Assembly: GCA_903884945.1 (NCBI GenBank) | Contig: CAISGR010000294.1 | Coordinates: 1 to 34,147, forward strand | Source of the DNA: an uncultured bacterium | GTDB lineage: Bacteria > Pseudomonadota > Alphaproteobacteria > Sphingomonadales > Sphingomonadaceae | DNA: 34,147 nucleotides | Direction: 5' to 3' | Shown: piece after piece, positions 15,882 through 25,068 of the stretch | Position numbering within the stretch: the stretch's first letter is position 1 | Layout of the letters: each line of letters opens with the position of its first letter | Position numbers and translations under genes: made by a program | Notes under the pieces: generated by a model | Told to the model about the DNA's origin: nothing | Seen by the model: the letters and a program-made list of their open reading frames with translations, nothing else | Databases searched by the model: none

Positions 15882-16703
15882 ATGCGCCGTACCGTCCCCA
15901 TCACCCTGCTCGCCAGCCTTGCCGCGAGCGTCCTCGCCCCGATCCCGCTGTCCGCCGCCGCCCCGATCCCGCTGTCCGCCGCCGCGCCGGTGCCCGCGCG
16001 CAACGTCGTGCTCGTCCATGGCGCCTGGGCCGACGGATCGAGCTGGAGCGCGGTCATCCCGCTGCTGCAGGCGGCAGGGCTGCACGTGACGTCAGTGCAG
16101 AATTCGCTGCGCACGCTGGCGGAGGCGGACGACGATGTCCGCCGCGCACTCGCGGCGCAGGACGGCCCGACCGTCCTCGTCGGCCATTCGTGGAGCGGTA
16201 CGGTGGTGAGCGATGTTGGCACCGATCCGAAGGTCTCCGCGCTGGTCTATGTCGCGGCGCGGGCACCGGCGGCGGGCGAGGATTTTCTCGCGCTGCAGCA
16301 CCGCTTTCCCGACACGCCGGCGCGCGCCGGCGTGGTGACTCAGGGCGCCTACACCACGCTCTCCGAGGATGCGTTCGTCCGCTTCTTCGCGAACGGGCTT
16401 CCGGCGCGGCAGGCGAAGACGCTCTATGCCGAGCAGGCCCCCACCGCCGCGGCGCTGTTCACCGAACGGACCAGCGCCACCGCCTGGCAGGTCAAGCCGA
16501 GCTTCTATGCGGTTTCCACCCGGGACATGACGATCTCGCCGGCATTCGAGCGCTTCCTGGCGCAGCGGATGCACGCGACCACGATCGCGGTGAAGGCTGG
16601 GCACCTGTCGATGCTGTCCCACCCGCGCGCGATCGCCGACCTGATCCTGCAGGCAGCGGGGGTCCGGCGGCCCGGACCGCGGGCAGGCACGCCGCAATCA
16701 TAG
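15882..16703 (+). CDS. Exported alpha/beta hydrolase (EstC-like)
   Basis: I start at ATG 15882, after AAGGAG, giving 273 residues with an N-terminal signal peptide. The mature fold begins NVVLVHGAWADGSSW, the oxyanion region of this small esterase family. Ser103 lies in the nucleophile elbow GHSWSG; Asp215 (TRDMTIS) and His241 (AGHLSML) complete a plausible triad. Family members include plant methyl-ester esterases and bacterial EstC-like enzymes; the substrate here is not predictable. The signal peptide contains an exact 24-base tandem duplication that repeats APIPLSAA. No clear operon partner is seen: the neighbouring genes are 159 and 146 bases away. Confidence 0.9.
   Translation: MRRTVPITLLASLAASVLAPIPLSAAAPIPLSAAAPVPARNVVLVHGAWADGSSWSAVIPLLQAAGLHVTSVQNSLRTLAEADDDVRRALAAQDGPTVLVGHSWSGTVVSDVGTDPKVSALVYVAARAPAAGEDFLALQHRFPDTPARAGVVTQGAYTTLSEDAFVRFFANGLPARQAKTLYAEQAPTAAALFTERTSATAWQVKPSFYAVSTRDMTISPAFERFLAQRMHATTIAVKAGHLSMLSHPRAIADLILQAAGVRRPGPRAGTPQS
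15936..15983 (+). repeat. Perfect 24-bp tandem duplication inside the signal peptide of the hydrolase
   Basis: Two identical in-frame copies (15936-15959 and 15960-15983) each encode APIPLSAA. The repeat lengthens the region around the signal-peptidase site and is consistent with a slippage event that keeps the frame. Confidence 0.9.
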
Positions 16704-16778
16704 CGCAATCTTTTCGTAACGCCCCAGTAACGTTGCAGAATCCGCCAAGAAGTCTGCGCTCGAAATTGCGCGGGTGCG

Positions 16779-16807
16779 TTGACAAGGATGACGGCGCCTC
16801 GATAATC
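16779..16807 (+). promoter_or_regulatory. Near-consensus housekeeping promoter for the 16850 operon
   Basis: TTGACA at 16779-16784 is a perfect -35 box. It is followed by a 17-nt spacer and ATAATC at 16802-16807. Transcription would start near 16814, about 36 bases before the ATG at 16850, which has a GGGGGAGAGG ribosome-binding site. Confidence 0.75.
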
Positions 16808-16849
16808 CTTCGAATGCCTTGCTGAATGCAAGGTCGGGGGGAGAGGATT

Positions 16850-17422
16850 ATGCGCCTGGCAATGGTCATTGCGCTTCTTTTGACGTCGGGCGCGGCCCAT
16901 GCGCAGGCAATCAAGGCCGAACCACCGGTCCGGCATTTCACGCCTGAGGAAGTTTCGAAGGTCACGATGCCCGATCTCGCGTTCGTCGAGACGCCGGCCG
17001 ACGTGCAGACCTACGACAAATATTTCTTCTTCCACCGCGACGATACGAGCTTCGACGAAGCCTATGCCGACATCAAGGAGTGCGATGCGCTGGCCAGCGG
17101 CATCCGCTATTATGGCGGCCAGAACAATCTCTATACCGGGCAATATGGCCTGGGCGGTGCGATTGGCGGCGCCATCGGCAATTTGCTGGCCGATGCGATC
17201 TTCGGATCGGCGGAACGTCGCAAGATCCGCCGCGCCAACCTGCGCAACTGCATGTCCTACAAGGAATATCAGCGCTACGGCGTGAGCGGGCAGCAGTGGA
17301 AGGCCTTCAATTTCGAGGAGGGCAACGGCCGCAAGAAGGAAGCTGAGCGGGAGGCCGATCTGCTGCAGCAGGCCAGGGTCGCCTCCGGTCCGAAACCGCA
17401 ATACAAGGTGCTGGAACCATGA
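16850..17422 (+). CDS. Exported glycine-zipper protein, first gene of a two-gene operon
   Basis: The ATG at 16850 follows a strong GGGGGAGAGG site and gives 190 residues with a signal peptide ending AHAQ. The mature protein has an aromatic segment (YDKYFFFHRDDTSFDEAY) and then a glycine zipper at about 99-110 (YGLGGAIGGAIG). Such zippers pack helices in membranes and are common in outer-membrane-associated proteins. The C-terminal third is charged and helical (KKEAEREADLLQQAR). Two cysteines, in KECDAL and RNCMSY, flank the zipper and may pair. The stop overlaps the next start by four bases. I do not recognise a named family. A cell-envelope structural role is the likely job. Confidence 0.82.
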   Translation: MRLAMVIALLLTSGAAHAQAIKAEPPVRHFTPEEVSKVTMPDLAFVETPADVQTYDKYFFFHRDDTSFDEAYADIKECDALASGIRYYGGQNNLYTGQYGLGGAIGGAIGNLLADAIFGSAERRKIRRANLRNCMSYKEYQRYGVSGQQWKAFNFEEGNGRKKEAEREADLLQQARVASGPKPQYKVLEP

Positions 17423-18303
17423 AGAACGCGACCTTCCTGATGGCGGGGGCGCTTCTTCTCGCCGCCCAGGCGCACCCGGCACGCGCGCAATCGATCGAGG
17501 AGAAGCAGCTGGTCGCCGGCAAGTTCAGCTTCGATCCGGCGGGCGGCTATATCTATCTCCATGGGCCGTTCCGCCAGATGGGCATGTTCCTCAAGGTGCC
17601 CGACCAGGCCGATGTCGACGCCTACAGGAAGGATTGGGACGAGGCGTTCGCCAAGGCCAGGGCGAAATATGTGAAGCGGCTGGCATCGTGGGAATCGGAA
17701 AGGAAAGCCGCGGCGGGCACCCCCGCGAAGATATCCGAAAAGCCGGTCGAACCGACTCCCGAAACCTTCACCATCGGCAATATCGAAACCCGGACCAGCA
17801 TGTCCTTCGGGCCGCAATATGTGTTCAGCAAGGACAATGCGAACAATTACTACAGCTATTTCATGAAGGTGAAGCCGGGCACCTATGTCTATTACGGCCC
17901 GATCATGTTCGATGTAAATGCGGGCTATCTCGGCACCTGTTTCTGCATGGGCAGCGTTCAGTTCGAGGTGAAGCCGGGCGTCATCACCGATGCGGGCAAT
18001 TTCCTCATCGCCGGGCAATATCAGACGCCGCCCAGCCCGCTGCCGCCGGGTTTGAGCGTGACGCCCGAAGGGACCTTCCTCACGATGGGCAAGCAGAAGC
18101 TGGAGGTCGGCAAGTTCGAATGGGGATTGCCCGCCTCGCTCAAGGCCTTTCCGTCAGCACAGGCGGATTTCCATGCGGCGGGCAAGATGGACAATCACTT
18201 CGGCATCTCGATCGCGCGCATGCCGGCGATCCCCGGCGTCCTCGGCTATCAGCGGGACAAGGTGATCGATCTCAAGGCAGCGGCGGCCGTCGTACACCCC
18301 TGA
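17419..18303 (+). CDS. Exported protein of unknown function, second gene of the operon
   Basis: The ATG overlaps the upstream stop (ATGA, 17419-17422). The 294-residue product has a signal peptide ending PARAQ. A charged helical stretch near residues 55-110 (AKARAKYVKRLASWESERKAAA) is followed by a beta-rich domain with KPGTYVYYGPIMFDV and GTCFCMGSVQFEVKPG. This pattern of a Gly-rich strand, Cys-x-Cys, and VKPG recalls DUF2846-like envelope proteins, but the match is too weak to name. Tight coupling to the glycine-zipper protein suggests the two form a complex in the periplasm or at the outer membrane. No catalytic motif was seen. Confidence 0.8.
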   Translation: MKNATFLMAGALLLAAQAHPARAQSIEEKQLVAGKFSFDPAGGYIYLHGPFRQMGMFLKVPDQADVDAYRKDWDEAFAKARAKYVKRLASWESERKAAAGTPAKISEKPVEPTPETFTIGNIETRTSMSFGPQYVFSKDNANNYYSYFMKVKPGTYVYYGPIMFDVNAGYLGTCFCMGSVQFEVKPGVITDAGNFLIAGQYQTPPSPLPPGLSVTPEGTFLTMGKQKLEVGKFEWGLPASLKAFPSAQADFHAAGKMDNHFGISIARMPAIPGVLGYQRDKVIDLKAAAAVVHP

Positions 18304-18342
18304 CCGGTCCGAAGTTCCGGTGCCGCTGCTGATCTCGCCACC

Positions 18343-18368
18343 CCGGCCTCGTTCCGGAACAAGGCCGG
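18343..18368. repeat. 26-base near-perfect inverted repeat after the 16850-18303 operon
   Basis: The two 13-base arms meet without a gap at 18355/18356 and match at 12 of 13 positions (left CCGGCCTCGTTCC). There is no T tract, so it is a poor intrinsic terminator. It lies 40 bases past one gene and 92 before the next, and could be a transcript-end hairpin or a protein-binding dyad. Confidence 0.6.
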
Positions 18369-18460
18369 TATCACGGCCCTGGGTGACGTCATCGGGCTGA
18401 AGCGCTAGGCATCGCGCCCATCCCCCGATAGGCTCGCGCCAGGCCAACCAGGGGATTATC

Positions 18461-20311
18461 ATGCAGACGACACGCCGCGAACTCCTTACCGGCGCAGGCG
18501 CGTTGGGGCTGGCGGCGGCAGTCCCGTCCTGGGCAAGCGCCGCCTTCGCCGCGGTCGTGCCGGCCGATGCCGAGGCGCAGGCATTGCTCGCGGCGCTGGC
18601 CGAGGACCTGCTCGCCGACTCCCCCGAATATGCGCTGTCGCTCGGCATCGACCGGGGTGCGCGCGCCGCCCTGCACGGGCGCTTCATGGATCGCAGCGCC
18701 GCCGGCGATCAGGCCCGCTTCCGCCGCTGCACTGCGCGGCTGGCGCAGTTGCGCAAGGTCGATCGCGTCCGCCTCTCCCCCGCCACGGCCCTCGATCTCG
18801 ACACCGCCGAGACTGCCTATGCCCTGGCCGAGGAGGGCTGGCGCACCATGCCGGTCGGCGCGAACGCCGTGCTCGATGCCAATGTCAGCTATCGCAACAC
18901 GCCCTATGTCGTCACCCAGCTCGGCGGCGCCTATTCGGACCTGCCCGACCTGCTCGATAACAAGCACGACGTCGCGGGCGCGGCGGATGCCGATGCCTAT
19001 CTCTCCCGGCTCGAAAGCTACGCCGCCGCGCTCGATGGCGAAACCGGCCGCATCCATGGCGACGCCGCCAGGGGCGCGATCCCGCCGGTACTGGTGATCG
19101 ACATCACCGCCGGCCAGCTCAAGGGCATGCGCGGCACCCCGGTCGCCGACTGGGCGATCGTGAAGAGTTTCGGCGAGAAATGCGCGAAGGCCGGCCTGCG
19201 CCCCTCCTATGCAGAGCGCGCCGCGGCGCTTTGCGCCGGCAAGGTCTCCCCCGCGCTCGACCGCCAGATCGCCGCCTTCGCCGATGTCCGCAACGGCGCC
19301 AGCGAGATCCCCGGCATCTGGCAGCGCCCGCATGGCGAGGACTGGTATGGCTGGCTGGTCAAGGCCGGCACCACCACCAACGCCACGCCGGACGAGATCC
19401 ACGCGCTCGGCCTCGCCCAGAGCAAGGCGATCAATGCCGAGATCGACACGCTGCTCCGGGGCCAGGGCCTCACCCAGGGCACCGTCGGCGAGCGCCTGAC
19501 CGCGCTCAGCAAGCGGCCCGATCTCGTCTTCAGCAACGACGATGCCGGGCGCGCGAAGCTGCTCGCCTATCTCAACGGCCGCATCGCCGATGTGCGCACC
19601 CGCCTGCCCCGCGCCTTCGGCTCGCTGGTGAAGGGCAATCTCATCATCAAGCGCGTGCCTCCCGCGATCCAGGACGGCGCCCCCAATGGCTATGCCGGGC
19701 CGGGCTCGATCGATGGCACCCAGCCCGGCATCTATTACATCAACCTCAAATCGACTGAGACCTGGCCGCGCTATTCGCTGCCGACGCTCTGCTACCATGA
19801 AGGCATTCCCGGCCATGTCTGGCAGGGCGAATACAGCTATCGCCTGCCGCTGATCCGCTCGCTGCTTGCCTTCAACGCCTATTCCGAAGGCTGGGCGCTC
19901 TATGCCGAGCAGCTCGCCGGGGAGCTCGGCGTCTATGACGATGATCCGCTCGGGCGCATCGGCTATCTCCAGTCGATGAACTTTCGCGCGTGCCGGCTGG
20001 TCGTCGATACCGGCATCCACGCGAAGCGCTGGACCTTCGACCAGGCGCTGCAATGGTTCCAGCAGGCGACCGGCATGCCGCTCGGCCAGCTCACCGCCGA
20101 GCTGCAACGCTATTGCGCCATGCCCGGCCAGGCCTGCGGCTACAAGATGGGCCATAACGAGATCAACCGCCTCCGCGACAAGGCCAGGGCCGCACTGGGC
20201 AGCCGCTACGATCTAAAGGCCTATGACGATGTCGTGGTCCAGACCGGCAACGTGCCGCTGACGCTGCTGGAGCGCGTGGTCGACGGGTACATCGCGAAGG
20301 CGAAGGCCTAG
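18461..20311 (+). CDS. DUF885-family metallopeptidase-like protein, Tat-type signal
   Basis: The 616-residue precursor starts with TTRRELLTGAGALGLAAA, a twin-arginine-type signal that predicts export of a folded, possibly metal-loaded protein to the periplasm. The body matches DUF885 proteins across its length. The hallmark HEGIPGH is at 446-452, followed by AYSEGWALYAEQL, whose Glu is the expected third ligand. These are gluzincin-like features, but few members have been shown to be peptidases. The start has AGGGGA about seven bases upstream. It stands alone, with a GC hairpin after the stop. Sphingomonads often carry several DUF885 paralogues, so redundancy is possible. Confidence 0.92.
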   Translation: MQTTRRELLTGAGALGLAAAVPSWASAAFAAVVPADAEAQALLAALAEDLLADSPEYALSLGIDRGARAALHGRFMDRSAAGDQARFRRCTARLAQLRKVDRVRLSPATALDLDTAETAYALAEEGWRTMPVGANAVLDANVSYRNTPYVVTQLGGAYSDLPDLLDNKHDVAGAADADAYLSRLESYAAALDGETGRIHGDAARGAIPPVLVIDITAGQLKGMRGTPVADWAIVKSFGEKCAKAGLRPSYAERAAALCAGKVSPALDRQIAAFADVRNGASEIPGIWQRPHGEDWYGWLVKAGTTTNATPDEIHALGLAQSKAINAEIDTLLRGQGLTQGTVGERLTALSKRPDLVFSNDDAGRAKLLAYLNGRIADVRTRLPRAFGSLVKGNLIIKRVPPAIQDGAPNGYAGPGSIDGTQPGIYYINLKSTETWPRYSLPTLCYHEGIPGHVWQGEYSYRLPLIRSLLAFNAYSEGWALYAEQLAGELGVYDDDPLGRIGYLQSMNFRACRLVVDTGIHAKRWTFDQALQWFQQATGMPLGQLTAELQRYCAMPGQACGYKMGHNEINRLRDKARAALGSRYDLKAYDDVVVQTGNVPLTLLERVVDGYIAKAKA

Positions 20312-20335
20312 CCGAGCGCCCCATCCTTCTACCGT

Positions 20336-20353
20336 CCCCGGCGAAGGCCGGGG
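20336..20353. repeat. Perfect GC hairpin CCCCGGC-GAAG-GCCGGGG
   Basis: Seven paired bases with a four-base GAAG loop lie 25 bases after the DUF885 stop. No T tract follows. It looks like a REP-type element or a processing-stable transcript end. Confidence 0.6.
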
Positions 20354-20411
20354 CCTGTCGGCAAGGCTGACTGAGCAGCGCCGCAACATCGACCTGAATC
20401 ACCCTCCGTTC

Positions 20412-20433
20412 GTTTCGAGCGAAGTCGAGAAAC
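20412..20433. repeat. Short imperfect inverted repeat, candidate dispersed repeat
   Basis: GTTTCGA pairs with TCG-AG-AAAC (7 bp with a 2-nt bulge) around the loop GCGAAG. Its sequence looks like a small dispersed element rather than coding DNA. Copy number cannot be judged here because it occurs once in the window. Confidence 0.4.
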
Positions 20434-20498
20434 CTGCCTCGCGCTCGCCAAAGTGACTGGACGTCACTCGACACGAACAGGAAGAGATGCGCCGGGCC

Positions 20499-20535
20499 CT
20501 CCCTCTTTCGACAACCTGTCGTTCAAAGGAGGGAG
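20499..20535. repeat. 37-base hairpin in intergenic DNA
   Basis: The outer arm CTCCCTC (20499-20505) pairs with GGAGGGAG (20528-20535). An inner CGACA/TGTCG stem (20509-20513 with 20517-20521) closes a three-base loop. Bulges separate the two stems. It could be a structured RNA or a terminator-like element. Confidence 0.45.
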
Positions 20536-20744
20536 TATCCGCCACCACGATTACTACCGGCCCGAAGCGCGGGCAGCCTTGCCGGTGGCTAAACGTATCC
20601 TGCCGACCTTTCCCAACTCGTCGGATGCACCCAGTCACACCTGAAAAGACGCAGATATGACGCTCGGGGTCGTCCCGCATGATGCGAAACCAATCGACCA
20701 GTGGATCGGCCAGTCGGAACGGAAACTACAACCTCAGTAGAAAT

Positions 20745-21140
20745 CTAGCTGGGAAACAAAGCCTTGCGTACGGCCGCCGCATAGGCCTCCCCGGCCCCGC
20801 GCTGAAAGGGAGATCCCGAGGACACCACCTTCTCCCCACCCGCCGTGTTTAGGGTGACGCTTGGCGACCCAATCAGAAAAAGCACGCCCAGCGCCCCAAT
20901 CAACAATCCGAATAAGATCCCGGCGCCGCCATTTGCCATGAAAGCCATCCCCACGAGCAGCAATATTGCTCCAAGAACGGGTTTCCGGCTGTTTTCTACG
21001 CGAATAGAAGTAATATGCCTTATCGCATACTCCTCCATGATAGTTCCAGACAGCCAATTTTTTCGAACATTGAAGGCAACTCTATCCGGAAGAACGCTCC
21101 CGAATTCGTTCGAAAATGGTTCTATCGATGAATCGCTCAT
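20745..21140 (-). CDS. Small membrane protein, DUF6232-like
   Basis: The ATG at 21140 has a strong AGGAGG (plus-strand CCTCCT at 21147-21152). The 131-residue product has a soluble N-terminus that reads like a short beta-rich domain (RVAFNVRKNWLSGTIMEEYAIRHITSIRVE). Two closely spaced hydrophobic helices follow (about 55-90, VLGAILLLVGMAFMANGGAGILFGLLIGALGVLFLIG). A C-terminal segment (VTLNTAGGEKVVSSGSPF) then resembles the tail of DUF6232-type proteins of unknown function. GC content in and before this gene is lower than in its neighbours, which may mark acquired DNA. It stands alone between two non-coding stretches. Confidence 0.75.
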   Translation of the reverse strand: MSDSSIEPFSNEFGSVLPDRVAFNVRKNWLSGTIMEEYAIRHITSIRVENSRKPVLGAILLLVGMAFMANGGAGILFGLLIGALGVLFLIGSPSVTLNTAGGEKVVSSGSPFQRGAGEAYAAAVRKALFPS

Positions 21141-21596
21141 TTCGCCCCTCCTGTTTCACACACGCTTTCACAGCAAAAATATTGCGTCAAGTGAATTGCG
21201 CTGCGGAGATTGAGCCTGATGATTACTGTCGCCAGCACAGATGGATGATTTCCCATTCTTGCAATTAAACTTGCAGGCAAATCTTATGATCTCTGGAGTA
21301 CAATGGGTTGCCGGGATTTTTCCGAAAGGCGAACCTCGCGCTACCGAGTTGTGTCGCGTTGCTCGCTCTCCAAGCAGATCGCACCGTCCGAGGCGCGACA
21401 CTCTTGCAGGCTCATTCGTGAGCGCTTCATTGCGCTCTTCGACATCCTTCGCGACCGGGACTGGCTGGCATTCACCCGCGAGCCTCCACCGTGTCGCGGC
21501 GCGCTACCCCGCCCGGTGCATCGATCGGTACGCTGTCCACCATTCCCATCTGGTCGCGCGCCACCTGATCAGCACCCGGAAGCCGCCCTTCCCCGC
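21141..21596. other. 456-base non-coding stretch upstream of the small membrane protein
   Basis: The part near 21141-21320 is AT-rich and should carry the leftward promoter of the membrane-protein gene; it includes TTGACG on the minus strand near 21190 without a clear -10 partner. The inverted arms TGCAA/TTGCA lie near 21257-21272. The part from 21330 is GC-rich, with open frames in several registers but no recognisable product. Confidence 0.5.
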
Positions 21597-23483
<1,887 letters not shown>

Positions 23484-23561
23484 GCAGTTGCTCCCTGTTG
23501 ATCCACATCAATACCGCAGCGCAGCAATTCCACAACGCGCGAAAGCGGCGCGCGGCGAGGT

Positions 23562-23575
23562 ATTTCAGCTGAAAT
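23562..23575. promoter_or_regulatory. Perfect 14-base palindrome, candidate operator of the ABC exporter
   Basis: ATTTCAGCTGAAAT reads the same on both strands. It is AT-rich within GC-rich DNA and lies in the 265-base gap between the exporter start (23483) and the LuxR-type gene stop (23749). This position suits a repressor or activator site for the exporter. Confidence 0.5.
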
Positions 23576-23748
23576 CCCTTTCGGCCTGTCGAACTGAACG
23601 GGACTCACGCCCGGACCGGACCATGCCGGGCACCGTCCGGCGGATCATCTTGCGGCCCGTCCCCGGGCTGAAGCCATGCAGGCCAGTCATCGCGGGCGAA
23701 CGGCCCCCGGATATGACGGGAATCCCCACCGGATTTCGGCAAAGGCCA

Positions 23749-24912
23749 TCACCGGGGCATATTGGCGATCTTGGCCACGAGTTGCGCCTGGCTGGCCGTT
23801 TCGGTCTTGAGGAAGATATGCTTCAGGTGAAAGCGCACGGCATTGACGCTGACGCCGTTGCGGGTTGCATAGTCCTGCGGGGTTTGCCCGTCGACCAGGG
23901 CGTCGACGACGCGCGCCTCTGTCGGCGTCAGCCCGAACCACTGGGCCAGCCGGTCGATACCCAGCACAGGCCCTTCGCCGATTCCGCTCCCGATGGTGAT
24001 GATCATGGCGGCCCCGGGGATGGCACCGCCAATGTACGGAATCGTTTTGGGCCTGATCAGCACGCCCAGCACCGGCCGCTCCCGGCCTGCGCGGTCCAGC
24101 GCCTGGAAGGCGAGATCGTCCCGGGATGGGCCCAGGCCCATGGTCGCCAGCTTCTGCTGGCTGGCCGGATCGACAAAGGCCAGCTTTCCGCCCGTGGTCG
24201 TGATCAGGCCCGCTGCTTCGTACTGGGCGACGCGATCGTTGACGGACAGGATATTGAAATCCTTGTCGAGGCTGATCAGGGCATAGCGCGAGCGGTTGGC
24301 GGCAGCCCGCGCCGCACTCGACTCCGCTTCGGCGCTGGCAATGCGGTGGCTGATCCGCACGGCGCGCTGGATATGCGGGCCAAGCACCCGCAGCCCGCGC
24401 CGCAGCACGCTGAGGTCGCGGTCCCCCGGCCCGATCAGCAACAGGCCGAGACGCTCGCCGTCGCGGCGATCGAGCATGAGGCAAAGCGTCCGGTCCACAT
24501 TCATCGCCGCCAGGAAATTCCGGTAGAGGCCCGTCTTGCGGAGTTCCTCGCGCGGCAGGATTTCATCGGTATCGATCAATTGCCCGTTCCGCGCCGGCCA
24601 TGTCCGTTGCGACCAGGGATTGTTGTAGGCGAAGACCGTACTGTACATTGATTCGACGCCCGGCCCGACATTGGTCCATGCGATGAACTTCGCGCTTGGC
24701 GGATTGCGTCGTTCCAGCATCAGGAAGGCGGTTCGCCATTCGGCCGGGCACAGCGCCAGCCGGATCTGCTCGATCGTCGCATTCCATTGGGACGGGTCGA
24801 GCGCGCATTCGTAGATCTGGCCGATCAGATGGTCGAGCGTCTCCCAGCCGAGCGGCAGGTCGCCCTGATCGCCCCGCGTCTGCGCTTTGGTGTCTACAAC
24901 CATGAGTTGCAT
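23749..24912 (-). CDS. LuxR-family transcriptional regulator
   Basis: The 387-residue protein has a C-terminal LuxR-type helix-turn-helix (residues 326-387). Its segments FGLTPTEARVVDALVDG and YATRNGVSVNAVRFHLKHIF are the scaffold and recognition helices. The N-terminal 300 residues form two regions. Residues about 20-200 carry a PAS/GAF-like or alpha/beta pattern (MLERRNPPSAKFIAWTNVG). Residues about 205-310 (RYALISLDKDFNILSVND) look PAS-like. No autoinducer-binding domain motif or receiver aspartate is evident, so it is probably a one-component sensor. The start is at 24912, with a second ATG three codons in. It is divergent from the trimeric autotransporter, 156 bases away, which is the most likely target. 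Confidence 0.9.
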   Translation of the reverse strand: MQLMVVDTKAQTRGDQGDLPLGWETLDHLIGQIYECALDPSQWNATIEQIRLALCPAEWRTAFLMLERRNPPSAKFIAWTNVGPGVESMYSTVFAYNNPWSQRTWPARNGQLIDTDEILPREELRKTGLYRNFLAAMNVDRTLCLMLDRRDGERLGLLLIGPGDRDLSVLRRGLRVLGPHIQRAVRISHRIASAEAESSAARAAANRSRYALISLDKDFNILSVNDRVAQYEAAGLITTTGGKLAFVDPASQQKLATMGLGPSRDDLAFQALDRAGRERPVLGVLIRPKTIPYIGGAIPGAAMIITIGSGIGEGPVLGIDRLAQWFGLTPTEARVVDALVDGQTPQDYATRNGVSVNAVRFHLKHIFLKTETASQAQLVAKIANMPR

Positions 24913-25068
24913 GGCGTTTTCTCGACTCCCTACCCAAACGAAGAGCGCACTGCACGGTACCGCCCCGCCATAAGCCGATCAACGACCGAATGAATCCGGC
25001 GGCGACGCGCCGATCGGGAAGAATTCGGGAGTCAGTAACCCGCATGATTTTGGGAAAGGGCTTCGTCG

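Larger units (their letters stand above)
20312..20744. other. 433-base non-coding stretch with three hairpin elements
   Basis: No convincing gene is present; the longest frames are short and lack family signatures. It holds a GC hairpin (20336-20353), a second imperfect inverted repeat (20412-20433) and a longer hairpin (20499-20535). Composition drifts to lower GC toward 20744. It could be a repeat-bearing spacer, a transcript-end region, or a home for a small RNA. Confidence 0.55.

Noticed and set aside
20657..20740. Short frame beginning MTLGVVPHDAK
   Set aside because: It has only 27 codons, no ribosome-binding site and no recognisable homology.
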